A stretch of DNA of 64,000 nt, from positions 7,932,501 through 7,996,500 of the forward strand of contig NC_080560.1 of the NCBI RefSeq assembly GCF_030253575.1. The letters run 5' to 3'. Below are positions 45,822-57,136 of the stretch, piece by piece. The notes beneath the pieces were generated by a model. That model made no database searches, was not told the DNA's origin, and saw nothing but the letters and a program-made list of their open reading frames with translations. The position numbers and the translations under genes were made by a program. The DNA is from Rhododendron vialii (lineage: Eukaryota; Streptophyta; Magnoliopsida; Ericales; Ericaceae). Within the stretch, counting starts at the first letter, position 1. Every line of letters starts with the position of its first letter.

Positions 45822-46209
45822 AGCCGGAAAATGGGGGGTTTTCGCCACCCCGTGGGCTCCCTTCACGAATTTTTTTGGATAATTTAAACCGTGCATTTTG
45901 TAGGATCTGTATCCATATAAAAAACTAGTTTGTCCGGACATCAATAGGTATGTCAAAAATTGAGTTTTTAGACGGAAAAAAGGACGATTGTGGACACTTT
46001 AACTTGAAAAAACAGTTGACAGATCCAAGCCATTCATTTTTTTGTCTAGAAATCAACTTTTAACATACCTATTAATGTCCGGACAAAGCTAATTTTTTTG
46101 CGTAAATACATTATTTTATAGGCCTTACAAAATGCACGATTTGAATTACTAAAAAAAATGCACGAAGGAGGCCCACGAGGGTGCTAGCGGAAAACCTCAT
46201 TTTCCGGCT
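45822..46209. mobile_element. 388-bp palindromic MITE with AGCCGGAAAATG ends
   Basis: AGCCGGAAAATGGGGGGTTTTC at the left pairs with GAAAACCTCATTTTCCGGCT at the right (one mismatch region). Arms continue through TTTGTCCGGACAT and AATAGGTATGT with complements. No coding content. Confidence 0.8.
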
Positions 46210-46308
46210 GATCATCCAGACAGAATTTAATCTCTACTTGAAATGAGTGAGGGTTAAACTTGTTGCTTATCAGTGGATTAAAATCCGATTACAACTCCAC
46301 TTGGATCA

Positions 46309-46656
46309 GAGCATCTTCGATGGAGTTTTGAAATGGCTCTTAACTGGTCTAAACTCTTAAGTAAGTCTCCCCCCAAAAAAAAGAGTAATCGTTTTGTCAT
46401 TTTAGTGCATCGATAGGCTCTCTAAATGGGCTCATAATCTTGGCTCCCAAATGGTTTGTTAAATCTAGCAACTAGCAACTCATATAGGAGTCAAAAGAGA
46501 GGAAAATAGATATGTGCACACACATCAAGAGCCATCGTAGCCATTCCATTGCGGTATCTATAATTTCTCTAAATTATCGCATACTTACCACACAATATTG
46601 GACCCACTTATACCAATTTTAGGAGCCATTTTACCTATTCCATTGAGGATGCTCTG
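46309..46656. mobile_element. MITE with GAGCATCTTCGATGG ends
   Basis: CAGAGCATCTTCGATGGAG pairs with CCATTGAGGATGCTCTG. Inner arms include GGAGCCATTTTACC-like sequence. Probably the same superfamily as 44089-44455. Confidence 0.6.
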
Positions 46657-47809
46657 AGTTTTCGATTTGGATCGAACTACTTGACAATTTTACTAGAAAT
46701 TGGTTGGAGTGTAGTTTGTCATTTTTTAGTCTCAATAATTTATTTCATTAATATCATAGATCTCATCGAGTTTAAATATTATATAAAACCATGTTGATTG
46801 GATAGTAATCAATATATTATCAAAACACAAAAATTACTCAAACTTAGATATTGCCGGGTTTTGATCCAACATGTATAGAATTCAATTTGATTTTTTTTAA
46901 TTCATACCACATCCTGATTAGCATCCGATTAATATGATTTTAGATCGCAGTAGGCAATATCTAGAAAATGAACGAAACAAATTATTAAATTAAATCCTGA
47001 AAAGAGCCGAAAAAATGGCTAACTGCACATTGTGCAATTTCCTGCAAAATTACCAAGAAGCTCAATCCTTTAGTTTTGCTTCTAGTGTAGTTTCCTGCCT
47101 ATCCATTACCCACTTAAGCTCCTTAAGTCAAATGCGAAAAAATTGCAAATTCTCAATTAACTTGTTAAAAATGACAAAGTTATTTTTGGTGTCAAATTTG
47201 TATATCAAAGATGGTTTTGTCAAATCTCTCACATACACAAGCCAATGATTTGCATCGAGAAATGAAATTAATCAAATTTTAAATTAAGTAAAAGTGATAT
47301 CAAATTTGTGTAACAAGATTGTTTTTCTGTTTCTTTTAATGTTATATAATAACAAGTGAAAGAAATGGGAATGTAATTTTAGTACCAACGGATGAACTTG
47401 CTCTTATTAAATAGTTTTTACCACTTTTAATTGGTGGTTATTTTTTGTCATTGGAATGGTTTGAAGGGAAACATTTAGTTATAAGAAATTAGAGGTCGGT
47501 CCTACATTTTAGCTTCGGTTTTATTTCAATCCTAAATATTGTTGACGAGGATAGGCTTTGTTATGTTGCATAATGACTTTTTTATCCCTATGAACTGTAT
47601 ATTTGACCCAATGGTATTTTTGTCCAAAATAATAATTTGGCATTATACCGGGTAGCAATAATATAAGCTGCGACTACATTAGGCCCAGCCAAGCTAATTT
47701 AGGGGGCCGGCCTCTCATTAACTATATGTGGAAACATTCAATCTTATATCATCTTTTAGAGCAGTAACTTTTTCAATTTTGTCAAAAAAAAAAAAAAAAA
47801 AAAAAGAAG
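46657..47809. other. Intergenic DNA
   Basis: About 1.1 kb with short frames only and a poly-A run of about 20 bp at 47785-47805. Nothing recognisable. Confidence 0.4.
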
Positions 47810-47943
47810 GGGAAAATGATGACCAATGACGTGTTTTGATAATTAATACACTTGTCAAGGACATTTTTAGCATTAACAAATGTTTTCAGCATGTCCTTAG
47901 CGGGTATTAATTATCAAAATATGTCATGAGCCGTTATTTTTCC
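47810..47943. mobile_element. 134-bp hairpin MITE, copy 2 of a two-copy family
   Basis: Shares with 10473-10604 the ends GGGAAAATGA, GTGTTTTGATAATTAATAC and GCGGGTATTAATTATC, and the centre AGCATTAACAAATGTTTT. The left flank is the poly-A run. Confidence 0.7.
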
Positions 47944-48312
47944 AAAAAAAACTATAGTTTCACTGTTTCATACTATTTGTTTGACGTCTCTCATCGGATG
48001 GACGATTAATTCCAAGAAATGTATCTGAATCTTTTTAAAATTCGGAGAAAACAAAAAAGACAACAAAACATTAAAGCCAAAAACCCTAAAATAGCTAAAA
48101 AGAAAACATGAAATTTTTTTTTTTAACGAAAAAAATAAAAGGTGATTGTGGGGCGTCAAATCATGCCGACTCACTCATGCGTGAGAAAACGAAAGTGTAC
48201 GTAGAGAAGTAGAAAATACAGGTTAAAAAGGAAATTGATAAACAAAGGAAGACTTCAACGAAAGTCGAGCGAGCGAGAGAGAGAAACATACAGTTAGAAA
48301 GAAGAAGAGAAG

Positions 48313-51119
48313 ATGTCCGGCGTTACGAGTCAGCCACCGTCGGGCGTCACGGGTCAGCCGGCGGCGGAGGAAGATCAGAAGCCCACCGGCGACCAATCCG
48401 CTCACATCAATCTCAAGGTCAAGGGTCAGGTAATATACTTCTACGCTTGTATTATTTCACACAACTACATCTATGTTTGTTTCCGGTGAAGATTTTGTGA
48501 TAAATAGAGTTCTTTTTTGGTCTATAGTATACGGAAAGTTTTTAGCTTTCGTTTAGGGCTTTGATGACCCCGTATGTAATTTATGTTGTTTCCTTTTGGC
48601 GATTAAGATTAACTGACGCTTTGGAAACTTTGTGTTCCAATGATTCATTGATTATGCACTACACACAAGTACATCTATATCTGTTTGCCGTGGGGATTTT
48701 GTGATTTTGTTTGTTTGTAGTGAATGAAAAGTTTTTAGCTTTCATTTAGGGTTTTGATGACGCTGTATGAAAGACAGGGTTTTTGTTGTTTTCTTTGGCG
48801 ATTAAGATTAATTGACGCTTTGCAAATGTCTGTAGTATATCATTGATTGATTATTTACAGTTGCAAACCCTTTAGATTTCTATAAGGGCTGAGGGTAATG
48901 CTTATCTGTCTTATTGTTTCTGTTTGGGGATTTCTAGGGTTTTGTATGTTGTGTGATTGTTGAGCAGTCCATAGGTCTAGTGGATTGTAATTTGGTGGGT
49001 TTTAGTTGCTCTCCAGTTATTTTGTATTGGGTTTTGATTATTTTCTGTCTGAGATCCAAGGCTCTGGCTCAAGTGGCCGTGGCACCTTAGCGGCGGTGGT
49101 AGAGGTTTCAGTTCGAGCTGGAGTACCCTCGGCCTTGTAGTCTGATTAGCTAACTACTAACAGGTTATCACTATCACTGTGGAAATTAAAATTACTCCCT
49201 CCGTCTCTTTTTTAAGTGTCTAGTTTCGTAACTCCAACTTATTAAGGAGACATCATCATTACTCTTTTCACATCAACTTACTAAGGGACAGCCTAAAATG
49301 GAATACTGGACTCTAAAAAAGGAACGGAGACAGTATGTTTTGTCCGGGGTTTGCTGATTTTATTTGTTTCATAGGCTCGCTCGTGTGTACAAGTTATATT
49401 TGCTACTGTATTGGTCTGTTTGTAGCACTAGGTACAACCAACTTATTGAGCTTATTGGCTATTTGGCTTAAAAAAGCCATGTAATGATGTTTGGTAGAAA
49501 TTTCGGGTAATAACTTAGTTGGGTTTTACATGTCAATTGACCCCCCAAAAAAGTAATTTTTGGGGTTCCTATATTTTTCTGCTTATTTGGAGCTACTAAA
49601 ATGTGGTTGGGTAAAAGTGTACATGCGAAAGAAGAAAGTGTGGCTTGTCAGTACCCATCAATCGGTTTATGGGATCGGTAGAAAGTTTCCGTGCTCTTTC
49701 CTCTTAGTTATGGGAGTGCCTTTAAAGAACTGTTACTGTAAATATAAGCATTCACCCGACACGAAAAAGCTATTTGACAACGTATTTAACCGAAAAGTTT
49801 GAACATATTGTTAGAACTTTAAAAATATGTGTTGAACCAAGAGAATGCATCTGTTTAATGCAATTCTTTTAAAGGTTATTGTTGAAAAACGAAGATTTAT
49901 GTTGACATTCGGGGGTTTTACGTCAGCCAGTGTCGCAAATAGAACAGATTGGAGGAATGGATCCATGTTACCAATTTGAAAGTAATCAAGACAAATGCTT
50001 GTTTAGTCATGAGTGGAATTATAGGCAAGGCAAAGCTGGTATAGTCTTCTCCCTACTTCACTTAAACCCTTCATATTTATTGCTTTCTGGCTGCCAAGTT
50101 CGTTCCAATAGGATTGGACCGGGTTTCGTGCAAAATTTGCGATCTCGATGTGAATCTAAAATAAGAGGATGAGGGAGAAGAGGGCCCTCGATATGGATAT
50201 GAGCTTGACCAACCATTCTCGAGGTTTGACTCCAATTTGAAGCCTTTCTTTGTCTCTCTCTAATTTAGTCATGGATTTGAAGTGGGTTGTATGATTTTCT
50301 AGTCTAATATAAGCCTTTTTGGGAATTTGCCCTATTTTTGCTATAACCAATATTTGTTGGTCAAAGCATACCAAGGCCCAGTGTGTTTGGTTTCTGTCGA
50401 AACTGAAGACCTTTGGCTGTTTTGACTGGAACTTACAAAGCCAAACTAGATCGCATGCCTTGCTCGTAAAGTTTCCTTCAATCTTTCTCCTCCTTCCTTA
50501 AAGTTATTTGTTTTTGGTAACTCCCGTAGAATAATCGTCTCTTTCACGTCTTTGAGTTTGCAAGTTTGTTCAGCTTGAATTTGAAGTGGTGCCTCTTGTT
50601 TTTCTATCTAACAGAAATGGTATCTGGAATGATGCCTTGAAAAATGTACTTCTGCTGAATAGCCCACATGCATCATAATCTGGGCAGTCTCTAGCCAAAT
50701 GCATTGCTTTAAAATATGTTCTTCCTGTCATTATTTGTTTTTGGTTGTCTTACCTGACTTATGCCTTAAACTAAGTTGACTTTATGTATTCAAAGTTGTG
50801 TGTGGGGGCTATTGCTGAAATATTTCTTACTTGTACTGAAGCTTCCCATTGAAGTGATTTTTTCCCTTATCTTATGAAACATGTCAACCCAGCTTATGGT
50901 TTTCTATCTACAATTTTGCTGAATTCAAGGTGTGATTTATGAGCACATTAACCTTAAGTCATATATTGTAGGATGGCAATGAAGTTTTCTTTAGAATCAA
51001 GAGAAGCACTCAACTGAAGAAACTTATGAATGCTTACTGTGATCGACAGTCTGTGGAGTTCAATTCAATCGCCTTCTTGTTTGATGGAAGACGTCTCCGG
51101 GGGGAGCAGACTCCCGATG

Positions 51120-51179
<60 letters not shown>

Positions 51180-51384
51180 AATGTGCACACAGCCCACCCC
51201 ACCCCACCCCTGCGCCCGCACCCACATCCTCATAGTGATGCAAATACTTATGTCTCGCAATACCATAGGTTGCATCCATGTACGTCGTATCTTACTTCTT
51301 GTTTTGCTATTGTTGCAGCTAGAGATGGAGGATGGTGATGAGATTGATGCGATGTTGCACCAAACTGGTGGCTCAGCTGTTTGA
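48313..51384 (+). CDS. SUMO: SUMO (small ubiquitin-like modifier), SUMO1/2 type
   Basis: Three exons: 48313-48429, 50972-51121 and 51319-51384, all in phase 0, encoding 110 residues. The protein carries [28 protein letters not shown] and the ending MLHQTGG, hallmarks of plant SUMO1/2. The di-glycine at 106-107 is followed by SAV, which a SUMO protease would remove. The mature protein is conjugated to lysines of nuclear and stress-related targets through SAE, SCE1 and E3 ligases such as SIZ1 (family knowledge). Length and exon pattern fit the family. Small departures from the Arabidopsis type are VEF in place of VDM in the middle and RGEQ instead of RAEQ. Intron 1 is long (2542 bp) and holds a Stowaway-like MITE and a SINE-like sequence. 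Intron 2 begins within a CT microsatellite. Confidence 0.97.
49061..49135 (+). mobile_element. SINE-like, tRNA-derived sequence in SUMO intron 1
   Basis: TGGCTCAAGTGG matches a pol III A box well. About 45 bp later CAGTTCGAGCTGG resembles a B box. Boundaries and duplication not found. Confidence 0.4.
49193..49335. mobile_element. Stowaway-like MITE in SUMO intron 1
   Basis: TACTCCCTCCGTCTCTTTTTT at the left (20-bp core) and GGAACGGAGACAGTA at the right are inverted, with TA at both edges. Length 143 bp. Confidence 0.8.
51122..51179. repeat. Compound CT/CA microsatellite at the SUMO intron 2 donor
   Basis: Immediately after exon 2 (GAT GAG) the donor reads GTCTCTCT and runs straight into about 19 CT units, then about 9 CA units. 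The donor itself is part of the repeat. Confidence 0.9.
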
Positions 51385-52228
51385 GCAATGCGTCATTGTC
51401 TATAAGAAGTTTTAGTACTTTAATTGAGTTTGAATAGTATTTTGCTTGATGTTTGATGAATCGGCTTTTATGAAAAAATATGATCGTCTGGAGACATGTT
51501 AAGGAAGTTTGTCTTGTTTTGTAAATTTGGTCCTCAACAGCTACTTCTTACCTTTGATGAGAAGAGGGGGATAAACTTTGTTGGTGTTTTGTCTTTCTAT
51601 GTTCTGAATTTCTCTTTTTGGGGGAATCAACTTTGATCTTATTTTTGTCATGTTGCGGGTCTCATTGTAATTGGTCAGTCCCAACCATCCAGCATATAGA
51701 AAGACTACGAACAGTTTCTGCCGTGCTTGGACAAGATGGACTCTCTCTCTCTCTCTCTCTCTCTCTCAAGCATGTTGCCATGCTGCAGACTAGTGGATTT
51801 CTCGCATTGTCCAGCCATAATTTTGTTCCCCGAAGGGTAAGATTCTTTAGTTGCTTGGTTAACATGATTAAGTTTTTACTTTGTCCTAGTTTCCCTGTTT
51901 TTTTGGTATGAGATCACCGAGTTATCTGTTCTTGAACTATCGGGTGCCCGAATTGTTTGGCATGCATTTTTTGGGCAAGACACAGGTAGGCTGCTAGGCC
52001 ACAATAATTTGTATAATCTGTGCAGAATTATCTGCCTAAACAGACTCTCTGTTTACGGATTCATCTACATATAGGAGTATACAATTTTGAATTAACTACT
52101 CTTTTCAGATATAGAATACCCAAATTTATGTTCTCAGCTTATCTTAATTTTCGCTCCAGAAATCCCTCCTCGGGTCCTCGATTTGTCATCCACATTTTCT
52201 ATAGAAGTAAGGCTTGTCATTTTCCTAT
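51385..52228. other. SUMO 3' flank
   Basis: Presumed 3' UTR followed by intergenic DNA with a CT microsatellite at about 51741-51768. No separate gene. Confidence 0.4.
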
Positions 52229-52672
52229 CATTGTAGGTTCGACAAGACCAAAAAGCATGAAATTGACGGATGCATCTTGTATATCCATGAAAGAAATGAC
52301 AATGTGGAAAACAAGACAGGAATTCTCTACAACAATCGATCAACATCCGAACATTAAATGGGTGCACCATAGTTGGTATACCATTTGTTAGCTTTCAAAT
52401 ACCACTCGACAAGACCAAAAACACAACAATCGATCAACATCCGAACATCAAATGGGTGCATCATAGTTGGTATCCCATTTGTTAGCTTTCAAATACCACT
52501 CGACAAGACCAAAAAGCATGAAATTGACAGATACATCTTGTATATCCATGAAAGAAATGGCAATGTGGAAAACAAGACAGGAATTCTCTACAAAAATCGA
52601 TCAACATCTGAACATCAAATGGGTGCACCATAGGTTGGTATCCCATTTGTTAGCTTTCAAATACCACTGCAA
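52229..52672. repeat. Direct repeat array with an internally deleted unit
   Basis: Blocks starting CGACAAGACCAAAAA occur near 52239, 52408 and 52501. The first and third units are about 170 bp and share GCATGAAATTGAC, GTATATCCATGAAAGAAATG and AGGAATTCTCTAC. The middle unit lacks these and joins directly to CAATCGATCAACATCCGAAC. All end GGGTGCA(C/T)CATAG...TTGTTAGCTTTCAAATACCA. Confidence 0.85.
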
Positions 52673-54719
52673 GGAGCTAACAATGTCCTCTATCCATGGA
52701 GGAACCTAGAACAACTTATTTACAAGGAATGTAACATGTACATACTTTCTACATCCGAGAAAATCGCAACCCTATCAGGGTCAAAGGGAAAAAATGAATA
52801 GAAAGATTGATTGAATACAACTAAAAAGATCCTAATCCTAAAGAGAGAAAAAAAAAGGGCAAGAAAGGTGGCTCAAGGGAGAAATTTTGCAGCAAAACCA
52901 AAGGCGGATAAGAGATGGCTACAAAGGTCTTCCTATGGGTTTAATTCAGGGCTACCTATGTGCTTCAGTACAACTATTGACACAAGTCACTATTATGCAT
53001 TCTACAAAGTAACACTTCAGGTAACGCTTCCTTATCATTTACGGTTTTCGCTTACTCTTATACCAAAAGATTTGTTTGCTTCTGAAAAAAAGGTTTGCTT
53101 CAACTGCTCACATGTCAGCTCTCCTTTTTCTCATGCTTCAATTCATGTGGACCTGTTTTTGCCTACAAAACCAAATCAACCACCAAATTAGAAGCAATCC
53201 CAAATAAAAACAAGCAAATTTACAGAGCCTATTGGTGTCTGCAATTCAAGGTTTACAAGTATAGCTTGCTCCAAAAATGACAAACCAATAGCACCATAGC
53301 ACAACTGAACTAACTTTTGTGTGCTAAAGAAGAATGATTTTGCGTAATCTCAATGGACTATCCAGTCACATTACCTTGACCAAGACAAAAAGAGTGGTGA
53401 AGTCTTGTTAAGAAATATGAAAAACTACTTCACACTGTGACCCAAAAAAGGGGGGAAAAAACCAACACCAGAAGTGCAATTCGAATGATACGAAGAGTAA
53501 AATTAGGACATTTTTGGTGAGCCAAGAAAGCAAACAAAGACGTGGTGAAAGGTGAGCAACCATCAAAAAACAAAGAAACACCAAGCCTGAAAAGAACCTC
53601 TCACAACTCGCGAGGCTAGGCTCACGACCAAATACAATCCCGAACCCAAGACACACCACCTTCAATCTCTTAGAAGGGTTAGAGCAAGATTACTTAGGCT
53701 TCATAGATCCGTTAGCAATAGCCATTTTCCTAGTGTCATGTTTTCAACTACCACGCAGATCATTTTGTTCTCACCTCCTGAAGATGGAGTCTTTCCAAGG
53801 ACCAATAAAATATCAATCTCAAAGGGCACTTCGGATGAGTAGATCAATGGAATTGGAGGCATAGCTCATAACTGGCCACCTCCCGTGGAAGAGTGGGCTT
53901 TGTTGCTCAATAGTAACAATCCCCTGGGAGTTGAAGTAGAGTCTTCCACTACCCGAATAGGATACACGGGCACATGAGATTCACTCATGTCACAAACTAA
54001 AGGAATTTTAAGATACAGCAGAAGAGGACGCTGGCAATGACTCACTAGGAAGAAATAGCACCCCCACCCCTTGCGACGTCTACCCATTCATTTGGAAATT
54101 CCTCCATTTTTTCGCTTTCCATTCTGGATGACTGCAGCCTATTAGGGCATGCCTTAGTGTATGGCAAATAACTGCAGCCTATTAGGGCATGCCTTAGTGT
54201 ATGGCAAATAAATTGACACTCAAATATGGGGCATCCAAGGAACGGAGCACTTTGATCTTATAGCCCAAATTAATCACAAAGGAGGAAGTTCTATCACGGA
54301 GTAAGTTATTTATCATAATGACCACTGGAAGCATAACTATTTTCATGCAGAAGGAAAAAGTTTGGGAATATTCTGCCCTTAAACTGTAATTTTCAACCCG
54401 ATGATATCAGGAAATGATGGATACTGCTAGAGATAAAGTAGGCCACGGCCACTAAACAAGATTATAGCATATGCAATAAGCAGAATTTTCGGACCAATGC
54501 AATAAATATTTCGACCTTATATTATGTGAAAAAAAATTAAACGGATCAAACATGCTTAGTTTCTGTGGCGGGACTATGAGTTAGAAAAGCTATCACAAAA
54601 ATAGCTTCGCACTGTAAGATCACAAACTAATTACAAGGCACAGGTTTGAGTCTGAGGGTATAGTCAGTGAATCTGGAATAATGAAACCTTAAAATGAATT
54701 CATAGGTACTGAAACTCAC
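52673..54719. other. Region beyond the last assigned exon of the membrane-protein gene
   Basis: The 3' end of the gene transcribed from 61.3 kb probably lies here. Possible acceptors on the minus strand are near 54613 (CTTACAG) and 54574 (CTCATAG), each giving only a short open tail. I cannot choose between them. A 40-bp perfect tandem duplication is at 54132-54211. The minus frame around 53866-54087 has no recognisable domain. Confidence 0.35.
54132..54211. repeat. 40-bp perfect tandem duplication
   Basis: Units 54132-54171 and 54172-54211 begin ACTGCAGCCTATTAGGGC and are identical by eye. Confidence 0.95.
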
Positions 54720-57096
54720 CAAAGTTTGGGTTCTACTTGTCTGCCGTCTCTGTCTAGAACCTGCATGCCTTAATCTCTGGGTTGGACGAGATAGCTTTTC
54801 GATAAACTCCTGGGCATGGTTATAAATACTGCAAACACACATTTAAAACTCCACGAATTATTAATCGAGTATGACATAATTTGCTGAATAGGTGCTTGAT
54901 AAAACAAACAACTGGAAGCTGCAAATTAAGTTCCGCAAATTGAATTGTCTTAAACCAAGTTAAGCAGAAACTTGTAAATCATTGCTCCAAAATTAAAAAA
55001 TCTTTTCATCTCATATTCTAGCAGTGACTTGCAAGTGATGCGCGAAGTATGGGGAGAGTGGAGGCAGAGTTGGTTGTGTTTTATGGTGGGTTAGTCGTGG
55101 TAGAAGTGGTGGTGGCAGCAGGGACAGCGGTGGTAGGGTCATAGAGGAATGGTTACGTGTGGTACAATTGTACTACAAATCAGTCGGCATTAAGTAGTAA
55201 GTAGTAAACACACTTCTTAAAATTTTCATAATTTTTAGACCAACTTAAAAGAGGATATTAAGTGATAGTTCTAAATACATGATTTCTTCAAGAATAACCA
55301 ACCAAAGGTAACAAGGTACAACAACAATAAATTCTGCAGGGGGGAATTCACAGGAAACATCAATCTACTTTCAACTTCTCCAGCAAGAATTAAAGGCTGC
55401 ATTCTGGGGAATCAATTCAACAGTACAAAGAACAAAAGTTATAAATAAACTTATTTAAGACTGCTGGGAAGTCAGTAACAAATCCTTATTTCCTAGAAAA
55501 TCATACAGGCTAGAGGGTTAGATGGTAGGAAGCGAAGAGGTCAGGACATCAAAGGAGAAGTACCTTGACTAAAGGTTTTGTCGAGAGGTATAAAGAGATG
55601 CCCAAGTGTTAATGCTAAACAGAGAGACATAAGTTACTACTCAACCATTATAAACTCAAGTACTCAACCCACCCAATCCAACAAACACCGCATTGCCCAA
55701 AGTATGAGTCTGCAGTGACAGGATTCATAGTTTCAATCTTCCACTACTATACAATCTACCTCTACAGTCCTAGGTCTTTTTACTACCTCAACCAACTGCT
55801 GTTTCGGACTTCACCTCAAAACTTGAGAAAAAAAGTGCCTGCATTGTGCCACCTTTAATAACACGTCAGTCCTATATTACTTGGTATTCCTTTTAAGGGA
55901 AACCATTGCTCATGCATACCATGTAACATCCTTTGTTTTAACAAGGCAGAGACACTATGCTGCTGCTTTCCTCCTGCTGTTCTAGTGACAACTATTTTAA
56001 TAGTAGAACATGAGAAAAAACGTAGATGGGCGGCATGGGCCAAGAGTCACTTAGTCGACAATCGCCAACTTGTTTCCTATAAATAAACAGGAATGATTTC
56101 CTAATTTAAGCAAAAGTGCAAATTATGGTTCAGTCAATGACAACGGTAGAACTGTGCTCCAGTCAATTCCAATGCAAAAGAAGAAATTTGTTTCTTCCAG
56201 GACAATTAAGCAAACATGCTTCAAACTTTTGCTAAAGAGTCAAGACTTAAAGACAAAAATCTCCAAAAAATACATCTTTATATTTGATCACAGAACACTG
56301 AAAAGTATCCCTCACTACACCCAGCCTGTTCTCTCCCTATTTTATCACACAACAGAGCTTTCTAAACACCATTTTCACTGACTAGTCAACCCTATGTTCC
56401 AACAACTACGTTCCATTCTCGCTCTGCTTCTCGTCCACTAAATTCACCATTAACTTGCTTACAATGTAAATATCAAATTCTCAACTAGCTTATGTAATAC
56501 TCCACAGAAACATCTCTCAAGTTTTAATTCTGTACGCATCAAAGCAAGGATCTCGTCAACCACAACCATAATCAGCAGGCATGCACCCCAGGACCTCCTA
56601 CTAGAGGTAGACTACACAGATGCAGAAGCTTACAGACAAATCTTGATGGCTGGCTCCGGTTTTCAACCTTTAGAAGTTCTTATCACTAACGGGGAGCTGA
56701 ATATCATTGGACATACGGTGCACCCTCCGATAATTCAACCACCTAACTCTATTATATAAGGGACACATATGCATACAGGAGGCATATAAATACTTTTTCT
56801 CTGAGTTTGATTTCTAAATTATATCATCCAACCAAGTTTCTTAATCTGAGTAAAGGGATTTGGCATAGCTTGTCAATGCTTAAAGTTGGATTTTCTCCAG
56901 TTAGCTGTTATGAATTGAGTGTTAGTCTCGTATTTTGTTTCTAGGAGTCCAGTCCATTTAACTTGTATAGACTGAAAGGTTCTCCCATTGTTTTTTTGTG
57001 AGGAGCATGTTGTTATTATAGTGGAGCATAATCAAGTACGAAGAAAACCTACCCGAACTAGAGGCTTAAATATTGTTGTTGATCTCATAAAAGTGC

Positions 57097-57136
<40 letters not shown>

